From Ruminiclostridium sp. (lineage in GTDB: Bacteria > Bacillota_A > Clostridia > Oscillospirales > Oscillospiraceae), in the NCBI GenBank assembly GCA_017521345.1, contig JAFXCU010000121.1:1-6424 (forward strand): 6,424 nucleotides of DNA, written 5' to 3'. Shown here piece after piece: positions 1 to 5,510 of this stretch. Numbering within the stretch: position 1 is the stretch's first letter; every line of letters starts with the position of its first letter. A program made the position numbers and the translations under genes. The notes under the pieces were generated by a model. The model did no database searches and had not been told where the DNA came from. It saw only the letters and a program-made list of their open reading frames with translations.

Positions 1-282
<282 letters not shown>

Positions 283-306
283 GATATCGGCAGGTCCGGG
301 ATGGGG

Positions 307-1185
307 TTATTCTTTGTTCTCGGGTGCCGGGATCGGCCCGCAGCCGGTGCAGCCCTGGCAGGAGCCGCCGCAGGAAGCCGGGTCCACGGGCTTGGGGGGC
401 TCAGGCCGGGCGTCGTTGTCCAGCAGGACGGACGCCATGGAGCCAAGGTAGAACACCATGGCCAGCACCAGTGCCAGGTCCATCATGGGCAGGCCGTCAC
501 CCAGGACCATGATGCCGAAGGCTGCCGCCAGCAGGCAGGTGATGAGGGTGAGTGTGACCTGGCCCTTACCGAAGGCAAAGCCGGGCAGGCAGTAGCAGCC
601 GATCATAGCCAGCAGGATGGCCACCAGGGAGAACAGGTACCGCTCGATGGTGGGGTCCTGGGCCCAGGTCTGGTAGTTGGCCATGACCCACAGACAGCAG
701 GCGAAGCCGGGCAGCAGGGTCCAGATGCTTTTCACCTGCTTGAAGCGGTTCATCTCCTGCATCACGAACCAGATGCCGGCAGCGGCCGCCAGGCAGACCA
801 CGCCCAGGATGGGCCGGACGATGGAAACCTCCCGGGCCATGGTGAAGGCGTTCACCGGGCTGCTGACAAAGGCCTCGATGTTGAAAAAGCCCGCCGCCAG
901 CAGAAGGCCGGCAGAGGCCAGGGTGCAGCTGGTCTGGACCATATTCCCCCGGCCAAAGGCGCTGGTGTAGCTTTTCTCAAAGGTCCGGTGCTTGCCCAGG
1001 GACAGGGCGATGATGGCACCGGCGGTGATGAGGGCCACCGCCCACATCAGATAGGTAACAGGCACGCCGCCTATGGGCAGACCGGTCACCGGCTCGAAGG
1101 CCTGGACCAGGAACCGCTGACGGACCACCAGGCCGATGAGACCGCCGATCCCCGCCACGGCAGGCAGAACCAATGCTTTTCGCAT
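307..1185 (-). CDS. Unrecognised multi-pass membrane protein with Cys-rich C-terminal tail
   Basis: I do not recognise a named family. The 292-aa product has about eight hydrophobic segments, roughly at residues 4-21, 43-63, 84-101, 122-142, 152-170, 183-201, 209-229 and 235-255. The N-terminus is MRK and the segment count is even, so both ends are probably cytoplasmic. After a proline-rich linker (PEPPKPVDP, 261-269) the tail carries CGGSCQGCTGC, placing cysteines at 272, 276, 279 and 282. This spacing could hold a metal ion or iron-sulfur cluster, or act in thiol chemistry; that is inference. More cysteines fall in or near membrane segments (87, 131, 163, 164, 197, 199, 217). The start has AAAGGAG (1201-1195) 9 nt upstream. 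An extended -10 promoter lies further upstream and the lipoprotein's terminator precedes it, so this is probably a transcription unit start, perhaps reading on into metG. Coding is well supported by the coherent membrane pattern; the function is unknown. Confidence 0.85.
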   Translation of the reverse strand: MRKALVLPAVAGIGGLIGLVVRQRFLVQAFEPVTGLPIGGVPVTYLMWAVALITAGAIIALSLGKHRTFEKSYTSAFGRGNMVQTSCTLASAGLLLAAGFFNIEAFVSSPVNAFTMAREVSIVRPILGVVCLAAAAGIWFVMQEMNRFKQVKSIWTLLPGFACCLWVMANYQTWAQDPTIERYLFSLVAILLAMIGCYCLPGFAFGKGQVTLTLITCLLAAAFGIMVLGDGLPMMDLALVLAMVFYLGSMASVLLDNDARPEPPKPVDPASCGGSCQGCTGCGPIPAPENKE

Positions 1186-1190
1186 GAAAA

Positions 1191-1220
1191 AGGACTCCTT
1201 TCCCAGGAGTGAGGACTCCT
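1191..1220 (-). promoter_or_regulatory. Alternative hairpins over the ribosome site of the membrane-protein gene
   Basis: On the minus strand the leader has two copies of AGGAGTCCT (1220-1212 and 1199-1191) with ACTCCT (1210-1205) between them. ACTCCT can pair either with the upstream AGGAGT (1220-1215; loop of 4) or with the AGGAGT of the actual ribosome site (1199-1194; loop of 5). The two 6-bp stems exclude each other, so one hides the ribosome site and the other frees it. The pairing is seen in the sequence; a regulatory role is inference, and stems this short may simply be chance. Confidence 0.4.
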
Positions 1221-1237
1221 AAAAAATCGTATCTAAT

Positions 1238-1246
1238 ATAATACCA
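1238..1246 (-). promoter_or_regulatory. Extended -10 promoter for the membrane-protein gene
   Basis: Minus-strand TGG TATTAT reads as a TGn extended -10 plus a good -10 hexamer (5 of 6 to TATAAT) in a locally AT-rich stretch. No convincing -35 is seen about 17 nt upstream, which is tolerated with an extended -10. The start point would be near 1231, giving a leader of about 45 nt that includes the alternative hairpins. Confidence 0.5.
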
Positions 1247-1301
1247 CATAATATAGGAAAACGCCACGGCGATTTTATGATTCCGGGAAATTTTTTCGTG
1301 G

Positions 1302-1337
1302 AAAAACCGCCCCGCACCCAAGGGCACAGAGCGGCTT
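1302..1337 (-). terminator. Intrinsic terminator of the lipoprotein gene
   Basis: Just after the lipoprotein stop codon (1345-1343) the minus strand has AAAGCCGCTC (1337-1328) pairing with GGGCGGTTTTT (1312-1302). This gives a 7-bp stem with two G-U pairs, extended by A-U pairs, around a loop region that can itself pair (GTGCCC with GGGTGC). It ends in five Us. Position and shape fit a rho-independent terminator. Confidence 0.75.
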
Positions 1338-1342
1338 TGTTG

Positions 1343-1906
1343 TCATTCCAGGTTGGCCACACCCCAGTCCACCACCTGGATCTGGGCGGGGTCGCCAGGT
1401 TGGATCTCCCGGATGTAAATGATGGAAAGGGCATCCCCAGGCTGGAATCCTTTGTCTGCCAGGTTCCGCAGGGTCAGGTAGTCCAAAGAGAAGCCGATCT
1501 CCGGGTATTCCTGCCGAAGTGCTTCATCCAGGGGTTCTATGACGGCATAGGTCTCATCAACAGAAAGAAGGGTCCCCGTCAGCTCCTTCGGTGGCAGTCC
1601 CCAGGAATGGACCTCTGCCACCGGCGGGTCTCCCTCCTGAAGAGGCCCGAAATAGTAAACGGTCACCGTGTCCCCAACGGTGGGGGAATAGACCCCCTCA
1701 TCATCCAGACCCACAATGGAAAAGGAAATGGTGTCGTAGTCGTCGGACAGATGGGACTGGGATACATCCAACAGGGCAACGGAGTTCTCAATACGAAGGA
1801 TGGTCCCGGTCACCTGGACCTCTCCATCCCCGCCGTCTCCCGCACCACAGCCCCCCAGCAGGAGCAGAAGGCTCAACAGAACCCCCGCAGAACACAGTCG
1901 AACCAT
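1343..1906 (-). CDS. Lipoprotein with two tandem OB-like repeats
   Basis: A 187-aa predicted membrane-anchored lipoprotein of unknown function. The N-terminus MVRLCSAGVLLSLLLLLGGC is a lipoprotein signal; the lipobox LGGC puts the lipidated cysteine at residue 20, followed by a Gly/Asp-rich linker. The mature part holds two similar halves, about residues 32-103 and 109-183. Each begins with TGT-(I/L)-L and a short strand pair (TGTILRIENSVALL; TGTLLSVDETYAVI), continues with a GD motif before beta-rich sequence (VGDTVTVYY; PGDALSIIY) and closes with V-x-(S/D)-W-G-(L/V). This resembles the small beta-barrel domains of Firmicutes lipoproteins such as DUF3221; the assignment is inference. The start at 1906 is preferred over a GTG at 1930 because AAAGGGGG (1920-1913) lies 6 nt upstream and it gives a clean signal peptide. 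The gene has its own promoter and terminator, so it is monocistronic. Confidence 0.88.
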   Translation of the reverse strand: MVRLCSAGVLLSLLLLLGGCGAGDGGDGEVQVTGTILRIENSVALLDVSQSHLSDDYDTISFSIVGLDDEGVYSPTVGDTVTVYYFGPLQEGDPPVAEVHSWGLPPKELTGTLLSVDETYAVIEPLDEALRQEYPEIGFSLDYLTLRNLADKGFQPGDALSIIYIREIQPGDPAQIQVVDWGVANLE

Positions 1907-1945
1907 GGGTATCCCCCTTTCATTCCTCACAATTTTTATATTTTG

Positions 1946-1974
1946 ATTTTACCATAGAGAGGCTTCCCCTACAA
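1946..1974 (-). promoter_or_regulatory. Promoter of the lipoprotein gene
   Basis: Minus-strand TAAAAT (1951-1946) is a -10 with a TGG extension before it, and TTGTAG (1974-1969) sits 17 nt upstream as a weak -35 (3 of 6). An imperfect inverted repeat (CTTCCC ... GGGAAAG, 1963-1981) overlaps the -35 and could be an operator, though this is weak. Confidence 0.5.
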
Positions 1975-2022
1975 GGGAAAGTATATTTTTCTCACAAGAG
2001 AAAGAGAAAAAATCCTCCCCTC

Positions 2023-2051
2023 TTGCAAGATTTTCACAGTTGTGCTATGAT
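2023..2051 (+). promoter_or_regulatory. Sigma-70 type promoter of the helicase operon
   Basis: TTGCAA (2023-2028, 4 of 6) and TATGAT (2046-2051, 5 of 6) are separated by the ideal 17 nt, and TGC directly before the -10 adds a TGn extension. Transcription would start near 2058, about 30 nt before the helicase start codon. The perfect 10-bp palindrome TCTTGCAAGA (2021-2030) covers the -35. Confidence 0.7.
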
Positions 2052-2088
2052 AATGGGTAAAATATAAGAGAAATTAAGGAATCAATTT

Positions 2089-3231
2089 ATGGAAATCAAC
2101 GGCATTGAGGTCGAACTGGACCTCCGATACAGCGAAATGAACCTCTCCGAGGGGATCATGAAGGCCCTGGACCAGAAGGGCTTCACCCACGCCACCCCCG
2201 TCCAGGGGGGCGCCATCCCCTGTTTTAAGGAAGGCAAGGACGTCATGGCCAAGGCCCCCACGGGCTCCGGCAAGACCTTCGCCTTCGGTATCCCCATGAT
2301 CGAGGCCACCGACCCGGAGGGCACCGACATCACCGGCCTGGTGCTGGCCCCCACCCGTGAGCTGGCCCTCCAGATCCAGGACGAGCTGCGCTCCCTGTGC
2401 GCCTTCCTGCCGGGCATCCGCATCGCCTGCCTCTACGGCGGCCAGCCCATTGACCGGCAGATCACCACCCTGAAAAAGCGCCCCCAGATCATCGTGGCCA
2501 CCCCCGGCCGCCTCATGGACCACATGAAGCGCCGGACCGTCCGCCTGCAGCACGTCCAGACCGTGGTCCTGGACGAAGCCGACCGAATGCTGGACATGGG
2601 CTTTATCAAGGATGTCACCCACATCCTCAAGCAGATCCCCAACCGGAAGAACCTGGGCCTCTTCTCCGCCACCATTTCCCGGGAGGTCATGGACATCTCC
2701 TGGGTCTACCAGCGTGACCCCGTGGAGATCGTGGTCCGCCCCGTGGAGGAGAACAAGCCCAAGATCAGCCAGTACCGCATCAAAGTCGATATGGGCGGTA
2801 AAGTCGACCTGCTGGCCGACATTCTGGAGAAGAAGAACCTGGACCGGGTCATCGTCTTCTGCAACACCAAGAACACCACCGACCGGATCACCGGTCTGCT
2901 GAAAATGAAGGGGGTCTCCGCCCAGTGCATCCACGGCGACCTGGGCCAGAAGGTCCGGGAAAAGGTCCTGACCACCTTCCGCAAGGGGGAACTGCGGGTC
3001 CTGGTTGCCACCGATGTGGCCGCCCGGGGCCTGGATATCGACGATGTGGATGCCGTCATCAATTATGATATCCCCGAAGAAGGGGAATACTATGTTCACC
3101 GCATCGGCCGCACCGGCCGTGCCAAGAACCAGGGCGAGGCCTACAACCTGCTGTCCTCGGTCACCGAGGAGATCCGCCTGGATCAGATCGCCCGGAACAA
3201 CCAGTACGACATCCCCACCATCACCCTGTAA
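2089..3231 (+). CDS. DEAD-box ATP-dependent RNA helicase, minimal core
   Basis: Cytoplasmic ATP-dependent RNA unwinding enzyme, probably acting in ribosome assembly, RNA decay or cold adaptation (family roles, not shown here). Every core motif is visible in the 380-aa product: Q motif with F32 and Q39; motif I APTGSGKT (56-63); Ia APTRELA (87-93); Ib TPGR (138-141); motif II DEAD (162-165); motif III SAT (193-195); motif IV VIVFCNT (254-260); motif V ATDVAARGLDI (307-317); motif VI HRIGRTGR (337-344). It ends about 35 residues after motif VI, so it lacks the C-terminal RNA-binding domain of DbpA/YxiN and the long tails of CshA. I therefore give no gene symbol. The start has AAGGA (2076-2080) 8 nt upstream and a good promoter before it. 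The acyltransferase-like gene follows after 15 bp, implying co-transcription. Confidence 0.95.
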   Translation: MEINGIEVELDLRYSEMNLSEGIMKALDQKGFTHATPVQGGAIPCFKEGKDVMAKAPTGSGKTFAFGIPMIEATDPEGTDITGLVLAPTRELALQIQDELRSLCAFLPGIRIACLYGGQPIDRQITTLKKRPQIIVATPGRLMDHMKRRTVRLQHVQTVVLDEADRMLDMGFIKDVTHILKQIPNRKNLGLFSATISREVMDISWVYQRDPVEIVVRPVEENKPKISQYRIKVDMGGKVDLLADILEKKNLDRVIVFCNTKNTTDRITGLLKMKGVSAQCIHGDLGQKVREKVLTTFRKGELRVLVATDVAARGLDIDDVDAVINYDIPEEGEYYVHRIGRTGRAKNQGEAYNLLSSVTEEIRLDQIARNNQYDIPTITL

Positions 3232-3246
3232 GGTATGACCCACTCT

Positions 3247-4176
3247 ATGATAGAATTCCGCAAACCCACGTTAGAAGACCGGGAATGGGTGGAACCCCTT
3301 CTCCGCCGAGAGGGCATCCCCCTGTGCGCCTACAACTTCACCAACCTCTTCTGCTGGCAGGACACCTACGGCACCGAGATCGCCCGGGACTTAAACCGGG
3401 TCCTGGTCCGCTTCCGGCACTCCGGCCTGGGCCTGGCCTACCTGTGGCCCACCGGCAAGGGAAACCCCCTGCCCTCCCTGGACTTTCTGGCCGAGGACGC
3501 CCACAGCCAGGGTCAGCCCCTGCGCTTTCTGGGTCTGTCCCTCTACCACCGGAACTGGCTGGAGGACTGCTGGCCCCACCGCTTCACCTTCACCGAGATG
3601 CGGGACAGCTTTGACTACCAGTACACCATCGACCGCTTGGCCGACCTGCCGGGCAAGAAGCTCCAGGCCAAGCGCAACCACATCAACCGCCTCAACGACA
3701 ACTGCCCCGACTGGGACTTTGCCCCCTTCACCGACGCCGACGCAGAGGCCTGCCTGGCCATGGCCCGCCTCTGGCAGCAGGAGGCCCTGGCCCGCTCCTC
3801 GGAAGAGGAACTGAAGAAGGAGGAGGAATCCCTCACCCTGGCCATCCGCCACCGGGAGGCCCTGGGCCTGGAGGGTGTGGTCCTCCGCTGTGGGGACGAG
3901 ATCCTGGGCTTCACCCTGGGTTCCCCCCTCACCGACACCATCTTCGACGTCCACTTTGAAAAGGCACGGGCGGACATCCAGGGGGCCTTCCCCGCGGTGA
4001 ACCGTTCCTTCGCCCGGTATCTCCGGGACAAATACCCTGACCTCCGCTACCTGGACCGGGAGGAGGACATGGGCATCGAGGGCCTGCGCAAGGCCAAGCT
4101 CTCTTACGGTCCGGACCATTTACAGGTGAATATCTCCGCCGTGGAAACGACGGTCTTTCCCTCAGCAATTCTTTGA
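3247..4176 (+). CDS. DUF2156 (PF09924) acyltransferase-like protein
   Basis: A 309-aa protein of the DUF2156 family, which has two GNAT-like folds and is related to the C-terminal domain of phosphatidylglycerol lysyltransferases (MprF-type, using aminoacyl-tRNA). There are no membrane segments, so it is a soluble stand-alone version and the substrate is unknown. Family-like stretches are the N-terminal MIEFRKPTLEDREWVEPLLR, LPGKKLQAKRNHINR (134-148), HFEKARADIQGAFPAVN (236-252) and NREED-like LDREEDMGIEGLRKAKLSY (269-287). The start is ambiguous. ATG 3247 is preferred because MIEF is a typical family start and AAGG (3230-3233) is 13 nt upstream; ATG 3235 (adding MTHS) lies only 1 nt after that motif. 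The gene starts just after the helicase stop and is followed after 54 bp by a GNAT gene, so it is probably the middle gene of a three-gene operon. Confidence 0.88.
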   Translation: MIEFRKPTLEDREWVEPLLRREGIPLCAYNFTNLFCWQDTYGTEIARDLNRVLVRFRHSGLGLAYLWPTGKGNPLPSLDFLAEDAHSQGQPLRFLGLSLYHRNWLEDCWPHRFTFTEMRDSFDYQYTIDRLADLPGKKLQAKRNHINRLNDNCPDWDFAPFTDADAEACLAMARLWQQEALARSSEEELKKEEESLTLAIRHREALGLEGVVLRCGDEILGFTLGSPLTDTIFDVHFEKARADIQGAFPAVNRSFARYLRDKYPDLRYLDREEDMGIEGLRKAKLSYGPDHLQVNISAVETTVFPSAIL

Positions 4177-4205
4177 GGGTCGACACCCCGCAAGGGGCAG
4201 TGCCC
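4177..4205 (+). other. Intercistronic GC-rich hairpin
   Basis: CCCC (4186-4189) and GGGG (4194-4197) close a GCAA loop, a GNRA-type tetraloop, with an outer GGGT/GCCC pairing (4177-4180 with 4202-4205) around an unpaired internal loop. No U-tract follows, so a strong terminator is unlikely. It could tune read-through or mRNA stability between the two acyltransferase genes. Confidence 0.35.
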
Positions 4206-4230
4206 ATTTCAAATAAGGAGGTTTTACACC

Positions 4231-5109
4231 ATGATCACCATTCGCCCCTCCACCCCCGCCGAGATCCCTCAGCAGAAGGAACTCTGGAAGAAGTGCTTCG
4301 GCGACCCCAGCGCCTACATCAACATGTTTTACGAGAAGTTTTGTACGGCGGAACAAGTCTTAGTGGTAGAGGACGACGGTGAGATCGACTCCATGGCAGC
4401 CGTGCTCCCGTCTACTCTGGAACTCCCCGACGGCAGTGAGATTAAGGTCGGCTATATCTACGCCCTGGCCACCAACCCTTACCTGCAGGGCAAGGGCCAC
4501 GCCCGTCAGCTCCTGAGCTACGCAGACCAGTATCTCCAGGAACAGGGCATGAAGGCCATGGTCCTGGTGCCTGCCTCCCCCTCCCTCCATCGCTTCTTCT
4601 CTGCCCTGGGCATGAGCGAGTGCTTCGGCACCCGGAAGATCGAGCTGCTGGCTTCCAACCTGTCCGAAGACACCGAGGGCTGCACCATGACCCCCATCAC
4701 CTCCAGTGAGTACAACGACATCCGCAAGAGCTTCCTCCTGGGCACCTTCCATATGTCCTACGAGGACGACCGCATCGAACTGCAGAAGTTCGCCAGCCAG
4801 ATGAGCAACGGCGACCTGTACAAGATCGAGGTCAACGGCGAGGTGGGCTGCGCCGCCATCGAGTTCGTCCAGACCCGCCGCCTGCTGGTGAAGGAGCTCA
4901 TCATCTCCCCCAAGAATATGCAGAAGGCCGCCGACCTCATCGGCAAGACCTTCGATGCCTCCGGCTATCACCTGCGCACCCCCGCCTTCTGGGACGGCCT
5001 CCCCGGCAGCTACACCCAGGCCTTCGGCATGATCAAGTGGTATGACGCCACCCTGCGGAACAAGTGGTTCAACCGGGAGGACGCCTACCTGGGCCTGGCT
5101 TTTGACTGA
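4231..5109 (+). CDS. GNAT-family N-acetyltransferase (Eis/Acetyltransf_9-like)
   Basis: A 292-aa soluble acetyl-CoA-dependent acetyltransferase; the acceptor is unknown. The N-terminal domain (about 1-140) is a GNAT fold. Strand 4 and motif A read GYIYALATNPYLQGKGHARQ, where QGKGHA (86-91) matches the Q/R-x-x-G-x-G/A pyrophosphate-binding signature for acetyl-CoA. FFSALGMSECFGTRKIEL (122-139) is the typical motif B end. Residues about 140-292 form a second domain, as in Acetyltransf_9/Eis-like two-domain members, ending FWDGLPGSYTQAFGMIKWYD and about 25 further residues. The length is short for full Eis (about 400 aa with an SCP2-like end). A perfect AGGAGG (4216-4221) 9 nt upstream fixes the start. 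It follows the DUF2156 gene after 54 bp with an intercistronic hairpin. No terminator is seen in the 32 bp left before the IS, so the original downstream signals may now lie beyond it. Confidence 0.9.
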   Translation: MITIRPSTPAEIPQQKELWKKCFGDPSAYINMFYEKFCTAEQVLVVEDDGEIDSMAAVLPSTLELPDGSEIKVGYIYALATNPYLQGKGHARQLLSYADQYLQEQGMKAMVLVPASPSLHRFFSALGMSECFGTRKIELLASNLSEDTEGCTMTPITSSEYNDIRKSFLLGTFHMSYEDDRIELQKFASQMSNGDLYKIEVNGEVGCAAIEFVQTRRLLVKELIISPKNMQKAADLIGKTFDASGYHLRTPAFWDGLPGSYTQAFGMIKWYDATLRNKWFNREDAYLGLAFD

Positions 5110-5141
5110 TCGATTTCTGTTTATCCGCCCCCTGACCAAAC

Positions 5142-5169
5142 TGGACTGAACCATAAAAAACGGACAATA
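5142..5169 (+). repeat. IS left inverted repeat (IRL)
   Basis: Pairs with the right end: 17 of the first 28 positions agree, including TG at the tip, CTG at positions 5-7, CCA at 10-12 and the block CGGACA at 20-25, followed by TA at 27-28. Similarity (AAAA, CCCC) continues inward to about 5182 with a gap. CGGACA is the kind of conserved inner block expected to be bound by the OrfA/OrfAB helix-turn-helix. Confidence 0.85.
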
Positions 5170-5197
5170 GACAAAACACCCCCTGATGTAGGATAAT
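5168..5197 (+). promoter_or_regulatory. Internal promoter of the IS
   Basis: TAGACA (5168-5173, 5 of 6 to TTGACA) and GATAAT (5192-5197, 5 of 6 to TATAAT) are 18 nt apart. The start point would fall near 5203-5205, inside the 3' arm of the hairpin that follows and about 12 nt before the orfA start codon, so the native transcript would have a very short leader. Confidence 0.65.
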
Positions 5198-5210
5198 TAC
5201 ATCAGGGGGT
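5178..5210 (+). promoter_or_regulatory. 13-bp perfect hairpin masking the orfA ribosome site
   Basis: ACCCCCTGATGTA (5178-5190) pairs perfectly with TACATCAGGGGGT (5198-5210) around a 7-nt loop. The ribosome site AGGGGG (5204-5209), 7 nt before the orfA ATG, is fully inside the 3' arm, and AATTTT follows the stem. In RNA reading in from outside the IS the hairpin would form, hiding the ribosome site and perhaps stopping transcription. RNA from the internal promoter would lack the 5' arm. Confidence 0.75.
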
Positions 5211-5216
5211 AATTTT

Positions 5217-5510
5217 ATGTCGAGACAATATCAAAAGAAGCAGCATCTTCTGGAGCAGATTCGGCAAATGCTGGCATCAGGCATGACTCAGCGAGAGGTC
5301 GAAGAAGAATTGGGTCTGACTGGCTATCGTCCAGTTCACGAATTGTTGAAACGGGAACGCCGCAAAGAGATCCCCGGCATGCCGAAAACGAAAGGCCGTC
5401 CACGGACGAGGCCACTAACAACGGAAGATGACTACAAAAAGGAAATCTCTCGGCTCCAGATGGAAAATAAACTGTTGCGGGATTTTCTGCGGTCAACAGA
5501 AAGGAAGTGA
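5217..5510 (+). CDS. IS3-family transposase OrfA (DNA-binding subunit)
   Basis: A 97-aa OrfA that binds the IS ends and provides the N-terminal part of the OrfAB fusion transposase. Residues about 8-48 form a helix-turn-helix region (LASGMTQREVEEELGLTGY, 19-37) followed by the basic HELLKRERRK (41-50). A basic linker KGRPRTRP (59-66) leads to a coiled coil at 73-91 with heptad positions Y73/L80/L87 and I77/N84/L91, the leucine zipper used for OrfA/OrfAB multimerisation in this family. The start has AGGGGG 7 nt upstream, within a hairpin. The stop TGA (5508-5510) overlaps a GTG at 5507, the apparent start of orfB. Length and layout are normal for the IS150-like group. Confidence 0.93.
   Translation: MSRQYQKKQHLLEQIRQMLASGMTQREVEEELGLTGYRPVHELLKRERRKEIPGMPKTKGRPRTRPLTTEDDYKKEISRLQMENKLLRDFLRSTERK

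Noticed and set aside
1921..1930. GTG at 1930 as start of the lipoprotein
   Set aside because: It would add eight residues including charges before the signal peptide; ATG 1906 has a well-spaced AAAGGGGG and gives a standard lipoprotein signal.
2074..3243. Minus-strand open frame (389 codons) covering the whole helicase gene
   Set aside because: It mirrors the helicase, whose C-ending codons leave few stops on the other strand. The predicted protein is Gly/Asp/Val/His-rich with no recognisable motif.
3391..5154. Minus-strand open frames opposite the DUF2156 and GNAT genes
   Set aside because: Same codon-bias shadow effect; the plus-strand products have clear family motifs and ribosome sites.
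5142..5160. -10-like CATAAA in IRL as half of an IS-circle junction promoter
   Set aside because: No TTGACA-like hexamer is found at the matching position in the right end, so a junction promoter is not supported.
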